Below are positions 1 through 8,507 of a stretch of DNA of 25,520 nt, one piece after another; positions within the stretch are counted from its first letter, which is position 1; every line of letters starts with the position of its first letter. The translations under genes were made by a program, and so were the position numbers. The DNA comes from Gammaproteobacteria bacterium (lineage in GTDB: Bacteria; Pseudomonadota; Gammaproteobacteria; Pseudomonadales; Pseudohongiellaceae), in the NCBI GenBank assembly GCA_003514305.1, contig DORE01000244.1, forward strand, positions 6,684 to 32,203, given 5' to 3'. Under the pieces are notes generated by a model. That model saw only the letters and a list, made by a program, of their open reading frames with translations. It did not search any database and had not been told where the DNA came from.

Positions 1-149
1 AAAATAGTAAAATCCTGTTTTCACCCGATCCGAGTTTTAGACTCTAAAAGCGCAGTATCTGCTTCGCTGAATCCTTCAATAAACTCGCTGTACGCCGCCA
101 TCGTACCCAGACACCAATTGTCATCCTAGCAAAATGCTCCTCAGCGTCC

Positions 150-1425
150 TCAGTCGGATAGAAGCCGAGAGTAAATAGCCTTCTCAAACCTTTCTAAAAC
201 CTCTAAGTGAGATTCATCTTCGAAAGGTAGATATTGCATAAAAAGAAGGGCTGCAATATTTCTTTCTCTATCAATCCAAAACTTAGTGTTAAATAAGCCA
301 GCCCATGACAGAGAACCCGGAGCTCTTTTATCTTCATCTTGTGACTCACTTATTTGAAACCCGAGCCCCCAAGTATCAATCCCGGCACCCTACGGAAAAG
401 CTTTTGACAAGTTCGGCATAGCCTCTGGCTGAAGTTCTGCTTTAAGGCTTTCAATGCTGTTCGTTGTTATTAGCTTAATAGTTTCCGGTGATAACAGGTT
501 CTCACCCGAGTCAACTGCGCCACTTTTTAGATACAATCTCATGAACTTCGCATAATCCCGTGCAGTAGAGCTCAGTCCTCCATGACCTTCCTCAGGCTGG
601 ATTATTTGTTCGGGTTTCGGGCGCTGCAAGAGGTTATCACCAATTTTAATGTGGGCGTTCCACTCGATCCATACAATTCAGAAGCACGGTACAAGAGGTT
701 TCAGTCATACCCAATGGAGTAAAGATCTCATCTTCCATAAATTCAAGTAACCCTTTGCCTGAAACCCTCTCAACTAGTTCACCTATGAGGTTTGTTGAGG
801 GGCCGTAAGTCCATTTTTCGCCTGGTTCGTGTTGTAGAAGAAATCGTTCTGAACTGATTGCACCAGTCAGTTGGAGTCTAGCAGTGACTATTTCTTTACT
901 ATGAAAATTGTAAGCCAGGCCCGAGGTGTGCGTAAGCAGTTGTTTGACCGTAAACTCATTGGAAGCTCTTTGTGTTGTGTATGTTCCATTCACAAAGTCA
1001 AATTCGTCAAAAACTTCGAAGGAAGGTAAATATTCAATGTAATAGGAAATCGGGTCTTCTAATGATACTTTTTCATCTTCGATCAAAATCATCGAAGCCG
1101 TAAACGTGATCGGCTTTGTCATAGAAGCAATTGCAAAAATGCTATCTACCTGCATGGAGGATTGGTTTTCAACATCTGAGAAGACAAATACTTTTGCATA
1201 AATTTCTCCCTCAGAATTAGTTACTAAAGCTACAAAGCCACGTATGTTTAGTTCTTTCTGGCTCCGATCGAGAATTTCCGTTATCTCTCGCTTGGCTTCC
1301 TCTGATAAATCTTGTGCTAGTACGACACTAGGAGACATGATTAGCCCAGCAACACTGAGAAATAAGAATATATAGGATTTAGATACCCTCACTGAAACCT
1401 TACTCAAAGAGCCTCCCAAAAACAT
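150..1425 (-). pseudogene. Decayed serine hydrolase of the class C beta-lactamase family (frameshift plus nonsense codon)
   Basis: The intact N-terminal part (646-1425) has a signal peptide ending in VLA-Q, the catalytic SxxK motif SMTK at residues 101-104 and the second motif YGPSTN near residue 206, as in beta-lactamase/esterase/D-aminopeptidase-like proteins (PF00144). The frame breaks near 650-700, just after the conserved PLGMTETS segment, and homology resumes in another frame with GHGGLSSTARDYAKF (about 500-640). That second frame meets a TAG at 390-392 but continues in the same phase through DTWGLGFQIS and FWIDRERNIAALLF to a TGA at 150-152. So one frameshift region and one nonsense codon separate it from a full-length protein of about 420 residues. 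The start could be the ATG at 1425, but the TTG at 1405-1407 is better placed, because GGGAGG lies just upstream and it gives a more ordinary signal peptide. The substrate of the ancestor is unknown; this fold includes many non-resistance esterases. It is not expected to be functional. Confidence 0.85.
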
Positions 1426-1553
1426 GAAAACAAACGTCGGAATTTAGTGGGTCAAAATATCCTGGCGGAAAAGTTCAGTGAAGGGCTAATGCTCGGAGGA
1501 TAGCACTGACGGAATGCAACTCTTACCCTAAGTGCAAAACCAATGGCAGAAAT

Positions 1554-1603
1554 AGGAGGCGTGCTTGTCAAACAGCCTGAATAAAAGCAATGAATTTGCC
1601 TAA
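1554..1603 (+). promoter_or_regulatory. Strong Shine-Dalgarno far from the DUF418 start, with a possible 12-codon leader peptide
   Basis: AGGAGG at 1554-1559 is about 30 bases from the ATG at 1590, too far to serve it directly. It is 5 bases from a TTG at 1565 that opens a 12-codon frame (MSNSLNKSNEFA) ending in TAA at 1601-1603, overlapping the DUF418 start by 14 bases. The layout would suit translational coupling. It could also mean that the true N-terminus differs because of a small frame change. Seen in sequence; function inferred. Confidence 0.25.
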
Positions 1604-2885
1604 AGAAACCACGCCGATCTCACAGAAAGCTCGTGTCCAGTCAATCGATACGCTTAGAGGTATCGCTTTACTCGGCGTTTTGCTGATGAACATCATAGCG
1701 TTCGCCAACCCCTTTGCCGCGTATTATTTGCCATCAATTGACGGTGCAGATACTGGAGTTAATCTTGCTGTGTTCATGTTTATGGACATTTTCGTCGAGG
1801 GCAGCATGCGAACAATATTCTCGATGCTATTCGGAGCAGGCTTACTGATCTTCATTAATAAGCCAAATGTTGAACCAAGAACAATTAAAAGTTTATTTTA
1901 CCGACGTACACTATTACTTGTGGCCTTTGGCTTGTTCAATTCTTATGTATTGCTGTGGCTAGGGGACATCCTTTATGTCTATGGCATGACTGGCCTTGTT
2001 CTGTATTGGTTTCGCGATCTTTCTGCAGAGAAGTTAGCGGGAATAAGTGCGGGTACTATCCTGCTTCTTTCAATACTACATGTTGCAAGTCATATGCATT
2101 CTGCCGAACTTGGTGGAGCGGCTAGGGCCATCGAAGCATTACCAGCGGGTGTTGCGCGTAGCTTTGAACAGGAGGAAGTGTTGCAAGCTTGGGGCGATTT
2201 TCTCAATCAACAATACGTCGGCGTTGCGCTTGCAGAGCAACAGCTCCGACTTATGCAGTCTGGTTACATTGACAATTTCCTCGGAATAATCCCAATTAAT
2301 TTCCTGCTTCAGACAATAGGATTCTTAGCAACCACTTTTTGGGATGCTTTAGCTATGATGCTGTTAGGTATGGCGCTTTTCAAATGGGGATTCTTTGATT
2401 GCTCGAGAACTTCGCGGGCTTATGGAGTAATGGCTTTGATAGGTCTTAGCATGGGTCTATCTTTAAATACCTGGGAGACGCTGACATTTGTGAATTCGGG
2501 ATTCCATTTCGAGTGGGCGGCACTAAATCGTCCTACTTATGAGCTCGGGCGTCTTTCCCTGGCTCTAGGCTATATCGGGCTCATCATGCTGATATGCAAG
2601 CTCGGCTTTTTTAAGAAGATACAGCGACTATTGGCGAAGGTTGGGCAGATGGCTCTTACTAATTACTTGTCGCACTCATTGATATGTAATTTTATCTTTA
2701 TGGGTTGGGGACTTGAGTTAGCTGGGACATTACAAAGGATCGAAATATACTACTTAGTCATGGGAATCTGGGTTTTTCAGATAATTACAAGCAGTTTATG
2801 GCTAACCTATTTTCGATATGGTCCGGCCGAGTGGGTCTGGCGCTCCATAACTTATCAGAATCGTCAGCCCTTTCAGCTAATTTAA
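1590..2885 (+). CDS. DUF418 family membrane protein (YeiB-like)
   Basis: This 431-residue polytopic inner-membrane protein begins with the family signature SIDTLRGIALLGVLLMNI (residues 18-35) and has many hydrophobic segments. It ends with the DUF418 (PF04235) C-terminal block: GQMALTNYLSHSLICNF, then a membrane span, then YFRYGPAEWVWRS. The family includes E. coli YeiB; its molecular role is not established, although transport or acyl-transfer-like roles have been suggested from its resemblance to other multi-span membrane families. An in-frame TGA at 1578-1580 limits the start to ATG 1590 or later codons, yet this ATG has no good ribosome site of its own (see the leader entry). It stands alone on the plus strand, divergent from the dead beta-lactamase, with a hairpin terminator about 210 bases downstream. 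Length and motifs look complete. Family assignment is firm; function is unknown. Confidence 0.88.
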   Translation: MNLPKETTPISQKARVQSIDTLRGIALLGVLLMNIIAFANPFAAYYLPSIDGADTGVNLAVFMFMDIFVEGSMRTIFSMLFGAGLLIFINKPNVEPRTIKSLFYRRTLLLVAFGLFNSYVLLWLGDILYVYGMTGLVLYWFRDLSAEKLAGISAGTILLLSILHVASHMHSAELGGAARAIEALPAGVARSFEQEEVLQAWGDFLNQQYVGVALAEQQLRLMQSGYIDNFLGIIPINFLLQTIGFLATTFWDALAMMLLGMALFKWGFFDCSRTSRAYGVMALIGLSMGLSLNTWETLTFVNSGFHFEWAALNRPTYELGRLSLALGYIGLIMLICKLGFFKKIQRLLAKVGQMALTNYLSHSLICNFIFMGWGLELAGTLQRIEIYYLVMGIWVFQIITSSLWLTYFRYGPAEWVWRSITYQNRQPFQLI

Positions 2886-3092
2886 TTCGCCCCTTTCGAA
2901 GCTCTAGTGCAGTACCAAAGGATCGCTTCCGCAGGGTTTCAGCTCCGTCTGCTGCGTATAAAAAAGGTAGCCACAATTAACCCTGAAAGACCCACAACAA
3001 GACTGCTGCGTTGCCAGAATGAAGTGGCTAAACAAACCGTCAATCAACAGACTGCTGATTGAGCTCCCCTCAAGTTCAACACTAACAGTTTC

Positions 3093-3114
3093 AGGCCCCA
3101 TGCGGGGCCTTTTC
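3093..3114 (+). terminator. Rho-independent terminator, probably for the DUF418 transcript
   Basis: A perfect 7-bp GC-rich stem AGGCCCC (3093-3099) and GGGGCCT (3104-3110) closes a 4-base loop and is followed by TTT then C. The T-run is on the plus-strand side. On the minus strand the same stem follows prc by about 40 bases but has no T-run, so it may stop prc transcripts only weakly. The stretch 2886-3092 holds no convincing gene; a small RNA ending at this hairpin cannot be excluded. Confidence 0.65.
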
Positions 3115-3154
3115 AATGTACCTGTCAGATCGAGGGAAAAGTGGAAAAGGCTTG

Positions 3155-5362
3155 TTATCGGTCGATAGCGCTCAGTCGCCGACCATTCAAGGCTATATAA
3201 TCAGCCAGGATACGCCCGCTCTCCAGAAGCAGCGGATCCCCTTCTTCGACCTCGTCATTTTCTGAAGTTTGCGCGTCATCACTGAGAGGCAAGTCAGAAT
3301 CACCGCCCGCAGCTACTGAGGCCGCTTCCTTTTCGTCGTCAGTGTCGTCATCCTCCCATTCCCTTAATGGCAGGCCTTTCAGGAAACGACGCATGTTCTC
3401 CGAATCAAATTCTTCTCGGCGGTTGCTTACTCGCTCAGCTTCCACCGTGTCTTCGTTCAGAGAGATTTGCTCTCTTTCTCGATAGCGGCGCGTGCGCTCT
3501 ATCTGATCTATCAGGTAGTTAAAGTCGGGAGACTCCTCAATTCTTTCTTCATACTGCTCTCGCAATTGAGGCAGCATGGCGGAAATCGAGTGATACGGTC
3601 GGTACTCAACAGGCCGAACGGTATCCCAGGGGAGGGCGCCGTCGAGGCTGCTTTCACCAATATCATCGTACGCATCATAAAAATCAGGAAAACTGATATC
3701 CGGTATCACCCCGCGATGCTGCGTGCTCGCACCTGAAATTCGGTAGAACTTTGATCGGGTCACTTTTACCTGGCCGAAATCCATAGGGATGATTTCCTGT
3801 ACGGTTCCTTTACCAAAGGTCTGGCCCCCAAGAACAATACCCCTTTGATAATCTTGAATCGCACCCGCAAAGATTTCCGATGCTGACGCACTGGTGCGAT
3901 TGACCAGAACAGCTAGTGGCCCTGCATACGTCACCTCAGGATCGTTGTCGCCGAACGCGCGCGTGAATCCATTCCGAATTCCGGAGTATCGTATTTGCAC
4001 GGTTGGCCCCGTTTCAATGAACAGGCCGACTAGCTGATTCGCTTCACTGAGGCTGCCGCCGCCGTTATTTCTTAAATCCATAACCACGGCATCAACTTCC
4101 TGAGCCTTCATTTCCTCCAGCAATTCTCGCACATCCCGCGTGGAACTTTTGAAATCCTCTTCGCCACGAGCCGCGGCCTCGAAGTCGAAATAAAAAGTTG
4201 GCAGACTAACCACGCCAATCTTGTAATCTTCTCCGTTGTAGCTCAACTCAAGCACTTCGCTTTTTGCAGACTGGTCTTCCAACTTCACCGTATCGCGGGT
4301 GATAGTAACCACCGTTGCGCCGGACTCGTTGACCGCGCCGGCAGGAATGACATTTAAGCGGACCGTGGTGCCTTTTTCGCCTCTAATCTGAGACACCACA
4401 TCGTCAAGTCGCATTCCGACCACATCCTCTATCTCGCCCTCTATCCCCTGGCCGATGCCTATTATCCTGTCGCCGGCCTTAAGCTCACTGCCGCGCTCAG
4501 CGGGCCCACCTTTTATTAATTCAACTACCTTTGTATATTCCTCATCAGTAGTGAGCTGCGCTCCGATTCCCTGCAGAGACAGCGACAGCTGCATGTTAAA
4601 GTTCTCAGAGTCTCGGGGGGAGTAGTAATCAGTATGTGGGTCCACCGCTTTGGCAACATTCGACAGGTACGCCTGGAAAATGTCTCTTTCGTTGGTTTTC
4701 AACACCTGGCTAAGTTGATTGCGGTAGCGTTTTGAGAGTTTCTCCTGAATTTCTTCGTCAGTGTCTCCAGTCAGCTTCAGGCTCAGAACGCTGTTCTTGA
4801 TACGCTTCCGCCAAATCTCATCGAGCTCAGCCAGAGAAGCCGCATAAGGAGCTTCCTCCCGGTCTACAGTGATGTATTCATCAACGGTAAAGTTCATATC
4901 GGAAATTGCGCTCTCAACCCGATTGATGGCATAGATTAGTCTCTCGAGGACCCGCTGGTAGTAACGGTTATAGATTTCAAATCCAGGAGCCACTTCGCCT
5001 GCTTTGAGCGCGTCGTCAAGTGTGTATCGATACGCACTCAATTCATCAACATCGCTTTTCAGAAAATACAGATGAGAGCCATCCAGGCTGTCCATAAATT
5101 TGTCAAAGAGCTGGGAGGAGAATCCATCATTTATCTCCAAAGACACGTAGTGCTTATCCTGCAGCTCTTCGAGCAGCTCGACTGCAGTCTCACCGTGAAT
5201 CGGAAGGGGTTCAACTGGCTCATAGAGTGTCTCGATATCGAGAACCGTGTTCATCTGTGCCGTGTCTTCCTGAGCGAGGCCCGCGCCGAAGGGCATGAGA
5301 ACCAACGCGACTAAACCTGACCTAAGTGTTGTTAAGGATGCAAGTGCGAAATTACTGCGCAT
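3155..5362 (-). CDS. prc: Carboxy-terminal processing (tail-specific) protease Prc/Tsp, S41 family
   Basis: Prc degrades periplasmic proteins with nonpolar or tagged C-termini and trims envelope proteins, including regulators of peptidoglycan hydrolases. The 735-residue protein has a signal peptide ending near GAGLAQ (residue 31) and a long N-terminal helical domain with DPHTDYYSPR around 241-250. A PDZ domain lies at about 265-350 (SLSLQGIGAQL, AGDRIIGIGQG), followed by the S41 peptidase core with LRNNGGGSL near 430-438. The serine-lysine dyad is S493 in SASASE and K518 in FGKGT, spaced as in E. coli Prc. It is somewhat longer than E. coli Prc (682), mainly through a very acidic C-terminal stretch at about 670-715 rich in D and E. 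GGGGA precedes the ATG. The neighbour on the 5' side is the integrase, with no sign of co-transcription. No defect is seen. Confidence 0.95.
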   Translation of the reverse strand: MRSNFALASLTTLRSGLVALVLMPFGAGLAQEDTAQMNTVLDIETLYEPVEPLPIHGETAVELLEELQDKHYVSLEINDGFSSQLFDKFMDSLDGSHLYFLKSDVDELSAYRYTLDDALKAGEVAPGFEIYNRYYQRVLERLIYAINRVESAISDMNFTVDEYITVDREEAPYAASLAELDEIWRKRIKNSVLSLKLTGDTDEEIQEKLSKRYRNQLSQVLKTNERDIFQAYLSNVAKAVDPHTDYYSPRDSENFNMQLSLSLQGIGAQLTTDEEYTKVVELIKGGPAERGSELKAGDRIIGIGQGIEGEIEDVVGMRLDDVVSQIRGEKGTTVRLNVIPAGAVNESGATVVTITRDTVKLEDQSAKSEVLELSYNGEDYKIGVVSLPTFYFDFEAAARGEEDFKSSTRDVRELLEEMKAQEVDAVVMDLRNNGGGSLSEANQLVGLFIETGPTVQIRYSGIRNGFTRAFGDNDPEVTYAGPLAVLVNRTSASASEIFAGAIQDYQRGIVLGGQTFGKGTVQEIIPMDFGQVKVTRSKFYRISGASTQHRGVIPDISFPDFYDAYDDIGESSLDGALPWDTVRPVEYRPYHSISAMLPQLREQYEERIEESPDFNYLIDQIERTRRYREREQISLNEDTVEAERVSNRREEFDSENMRRFLKGLPLREWEDDDTDDEKEAASVAAGGDSDLPLSDDAQTSENDEVEEGDPLLLESGRILADYIALNGRRLSAIDR

Positions 5363-5583
5363 ATTTCCCCGCTGAGTATGAAGTCGTTCGTTTAATAATT
5401 AGTCACCTTCGCCTGCGAGAGGAGGGTGGATTCAAAGAGTAAGCTATACCACAGTGTGAGAGAAGTCATTTTCTGGAACTTCTCGAGCAACTTTCTTCAG
5501 TCGAAAGACCAAAAGAAAAGCTCCGAAAGCGTTACCGTGATAAGGGACAAAGACAGGTACGCGAAAATTGAGGAGAGAGTTCC

Positions 5584-6786
5584 CTAGCGGATCAGTTTAT
5601 TACGGGCAGAGGCGTGACGCTCGGCCCGTTCCACGTCGATATAACGATCGGTAATGGCGCTCGAGCCGTGCCCGGCATCGTCCCTAACATGCTCCCGCGG
5701 TCTGTGCTTTACGTCCTCGGAAATCCCGGTATGACGCAACCAGTGCACAGTTGCATCGCCAAGGCGTTCAGCATCCTCCGTGAAGCCGTCTGTCCGCATT
5801 TTTGCGGCAGCCGAGTCAAAGCAATGCTGAACGATGCTTCGAATCTGGCGCGTCGAGGTGATGCCTCCCTTACCTCGAGTTTTATGTATCAGAGGACTCG
5901 ACTCACCTGGAGCAGGTAGGGCAGGCAGGCCCCTAGAGAGACGGTAGCGCTTAAGCGCCTCAAGCATGGCATCACTGACCGAGATTTCCCTTTCCTTATT
6001 GCCTTTACCCACAGTCAGAAACCACCAGTTTCCTTCCTGATCCATCTGAAAATGCCCCATGTTAGGGCGCCAACGTGGCGTTTCGACCAGCTCTGACACC
6101 CTCAGATACATAGCGAATAGCGCGTTCATGATGAACAAGGTGCGCTCATAAACAACGGGATTCTGGTTAGCCAGGCTTTGCGCCGACTCGATCACGTAAT
6201 CCCACTGCAGGGGTGACAGGCGTCTGATTTTCCCTTGAGACTGGTGCTTTCTGATGAATTTACTCTTCTGTCTCATCTGAGAGACCGGATTAGCCGACAG
6301 CACGTTCTCTTGGATAAGAAAATTAAAAAAACTGCTTAAAACACTGAAAAGACTCTGTATTGTAGCCTGCGAGGCAATATATTCACCGCGCTGGCAGACG
6401 TAGGGACGCCAGTCAGGGTTGGGGACCCTTTCTCCGCCTTTTTCCAACAATCTCGGAACATTTTTTTCACCAATCCAATTCGCCGGCGGCTGCTTGCTGA
6501 ATTCGACATAGGTTTCGATGTCCTCACGAACTATCTGAGAAAGGGATTTATGCGCTATGAGCCAGCACCAGTGAAGAAAATGCTCTATTTCCCGTCGATA
6601 CGTGCTAAATGTGTCCGGACTGCCGCGGTAGCTGTAAATAAATTCACTGGCGTGCTGATAATCGAGCAGGGCATCAGCGGGAGGGTCCCGCATGAGATGA
6701 TCCAAGGAAGACACCGGCTCCTTGAACGGGTTACACATTTCTTCGAGGGTATCGAAAAAGGCTACTGGGTTCTTGCTAGTAAACAT
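5584..6786 (-). CDS. Tyrosine recombinase / phage-integrase family protein (orphan)
   Basis: This 400-residue protein has an N-terminal SAM-like core-binding region (about 45-160) and a C-terminal catalytic domain (about 185-400). The expected active-site set is present: R229 in YLRVSEL, a lysine in GKGNKER (261-264), H348 and R351 in HWLRH, H373 in GHGSS, and the nucleophile Y382 in DRYID. So it should be able to cut and join DNA. The family covers phage and island integrases and Xer-like enzymes; it is not XerC or XerD, being about 100 residues longer and divergent in the N-terminal half. There are no phage, transposase or cargo genes beside it and no tRNA that could be its target, so its element is unidentified. 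It may be a domesticated or stranded integrase. It begins at ATG 6786 with no obvious Shine-Dalgarno, and a perfect long inverted repeat lies about 270 bases upstream. Confidence 0.88.
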   Translation of the reverse strand: MFTSKNPVAFFDTLEEMCNPFKEPVSSLDHLMRDPPADALLDYQHASEFIYSYRGSPDTFSTYRREIEHFLHWCWLIAHKSLSQIVREDIETYVEFSKQPPANWIGEKNVPRLLEKGGERVPNPDWRPYVCQRGEYIASQATIQSLFSVLSSFFNFLIQENVLSANPVSQMRQKSKFIRKHQSQGKIRRLSPLQWDYVIESAQSLANQNPVVYERTLFIMNALFAMYLRVSELVETPRWRPNMGHFQMDQEGNWWFLTVGKGNKEREISVSDAMLEALKRYRLSRGLPALPAPGESSPLIHKTRGKGGITSTRQIRSIVQHCFDSAAAKMRTDGFTEDAERLGDATVHWLRHTGISEDVKHRPREHVRDDAGHGSSAITDRYIDVERAERHASARNKLIR

Positions 6787-7154
6787 AATTAGTTCATCTT
6801 ACCTAATTGAAATTATTAGCTTTTTGCAATAAAAATGTTTAAGTTCCAGATCAATAATCAATTTAGTCGGTTAATCAGCACACAACTTTACCGCGGTTTA
6901 GACCATCCTAGACTTTTTTGCTCAGTAGGTGCGCTTGAGAGCACACGGTGGAGAACCTAGAGGCTTGAATGGATATGAGATAAGCATATGATATCGATCG
7001 CCCGACAGTAGGTCGGCTACCGTAGCGAGAATCTTGGCCAAACCAAACAACATTATTTAATTCCGGTAATCTTTATTACCGGAATTAAAGGCTGAAGGGT
7101 TTGCGAATCTGTATACTCGATGAAACCTGTTTCCCACACCAACTTAGCAGGATC
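6787..7154. other. Gene-free, AT-rich stretch between the integrase and gor
   Basis: No supported coding frame lies here. The segment nearest the integrase is AT-rich and should contain its promoter, but I cannot name convincing hexamers. A small 5-bp hairpin CCGAC/GTCGG occurs at 7002-7016. The notable element is the 15-bp perfect inverted repeat at 7056-7089, listed separately. Confidence 0.6.
7056..7089. repeat. Perfect 15-bp inverted repeat with a 4-base loop
   Basis: TTTAATTCCGGTAAT (7056-7070) and its exact reverse complement (7075-7089) flank CTTT. It lies 66 bases downstream of the gor stop and about 270 bases upstream of the integrase start. Neither strand has a T-run after the stem, so it is not a classic intrinsic terminator, though it could stop or stabilise the gor transcript. 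It could also be an integrase or arm-binding site, or one copy of a dispersed palindromic repeat. The repeat is seen directly; its role is not known. Confidence 0.9.
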
Positions 7155-8507
7155 TCACGTCACGCGCTTCTCTCGCAGGGTTACGAATTCCTCCGCCAGC
7201 GTGGGATGAATGCCAAGCGTGGCGTCAAAGATACTTTTGGTTGCCCCAGCATTCATTGCAACCGCGATACCCTGCATCAACTCACCCGCGTCAGGCGCAA
7301 TCAAATGAGCACCTATGACGCGATCGTTAGCCTGGTTCACTATCAATTTTGCATAGCTGAGCTCTTCACTACCGCTGAGAGTATGTTTGAGCTGATTGAA
7401 GCGGTTTTCGTAGATTTCGAATGTGAGACCCGCCGCTCGCGCTTGCTCTTCGCTGTAACCACAGGTAGCAAGGTTAGGATGACAAAAAACAGCCGATGGC
7501 AAGTTTTCGTAGCTTACCGGACCCATTTTCTTGTCAAAAAGAGATCGCGCCACCCATTGGCCCTCCATAAGGGCAACAGGAGTAAGTGCAACTCGATCAA
7601 CGACGTCCCCGACAGCAAGAACACTGTGCTCTGCTGTGCGGAAATCTTTGTCAACTTTTACCGCGCCCTTGTCGTTAAGCTGCACTCTAGTATTTTCAAG
7701 CCCAAGATCCTGCGTCAAAGGTCTGCGACCGGTTGCAGCGACCACTTTTTCAACCTGAAGCTCACATCCTGACGTTAGTACAACCTCTAAATGACTTTGG
7801 TTATTTCGTAATTTAGATATATCACTTTCCAGAATAACATGCGTACAGCGGCTCAACTCATTGGTGATGATATCTCTTAGGTCTTCATCGAAGCCTCTGA
7901 GGAGCTTTGATCCCCGGTAAATCAAGGTTGTGTCCACGCCCAATCGAGCAAAAAACGAGGCAAATTCAACAGCAATGTAGCCACCACCTATGATTGCGAT
8001 GGACTTCGGTGCTGATTCCATCGCGAAGACTTCATTGGAAGTCACGGCGTGCTCTGCACCTTCGAAAGCCGGCACGTAAGGCCAGCCACCAACAGCGAGC
8101 AGAATATGGCGAGACGAGCGAATTTCATCACCTATCTGAACATGATGCGGACCCAAAAGACGAGCGCGGCTTTCGTAAATTTTCACACCAGAACTATCAA
8201 GTATAGATTTATAAATACTATTCAACCTATTGATCTCACGATCTTTATTATTTTTAAGTGTAGCCCAGTCAAAATGGAGATTTGAGAAATGCCATCCAAA
8301 ACCCCGACTATCCTCAAAATCATCCTTGAAATGAGCCGCGTAGCTGTAGAGCTTTTTCGGAACGCAGCCCACATTGACACAGGTGCCTCCGAAGTAGCGT
8401 TCTTCCGCCACAGCTACTCTAGCCCCCAGTTTGGCAGCGATTCGGCTTGCGCGGACTCCACCCGAACCTGCTCCAATAACAAAAAAGTCATAATCATAGC
8501 TCGACAA
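7155..8507 (-). CDS. gor: Glutathione reductase (NADPH)
   Basis: The enzyme reduces glutathione disulfide to two glutathiones with NADPH and FAD in the cytoplasm, keeping the thiol pool reduced. The 450-residue protein opens with the FAD-binding GAGSGG motif (12-17) and has the redox disulfide C43/C48 in GGTCVNVGCVPKK. A second nucleotide fold GGGYIAVEF lies near 174. Arginines in YRGSKLLRGFDEDL, the glutathione-reductase pattern for NADPH, follow. The dimer-interface catalytic histidine is H434 in IHPTLAEE. Length equals the bacterial norm (E. coli 450). The start is a TTG at 8505-8507, with GAGG about 10 bases before it; no in-frame ATG fits near the conserved YDYDFFVIGAG. Trypanothione and mercuric reductases share the fold, but the motif set favours Gor. 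It is a single-gene unit on the minus strand. Confidence 0.94.
   Translation of the reverse strand: MSSYDYDFFVIGAGSGGVRASRIAAKLGARVAVAEERYFGGTCVNVGCVPKKLYSYAAHFKDDFEDSRGFGWHFSNLHFDWATLKNNKDREINRLNSIYKSILDSSGVKIYESRARLLGPHHVQIGDEIRSSRHILLAVGGWPYVPAFEGAEHAVTSNEVFAMESAPKSIAIIGGGYIAVEFASFFARLGVDTTLIYRGSKLLRGFDEDLRDIITNELSRCTHVILESDISKLRNNQSHLEVVLTSGCELQVEKVVAATGRRPLTQDLGLENTRVQLNDKGAVKVDKDFRTAEHSVLAVGDVVDRVALTPVALMEGQWVARSLFDKKMGPVSYENLPSAVFCHPNLATCGYSEEQARAAGLTFEIYENRFNQLKHTLSGSEELSYAKLIVNQANDRVIGAHLIAPDAGELMQGIAVAMNAGATKSIFDATLGIHPTLAEEFVTLREKRVT

Noticed and set aside
5455..5485. Hairpin GAGAAGT/ACTTCTC between prc and the integrase gene
   Set aside because: The stem is only 7 bp with an 11-base loop and there is no T-run, so it does not support a terminator call.
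7101..7772. Open frame of 223 codons on the plus strand
   Set aside because: It lies opposite gor, whose catalytic motifs are complete; the plus-strand translation resembles nothing and is a shadow of the gor reading frame.
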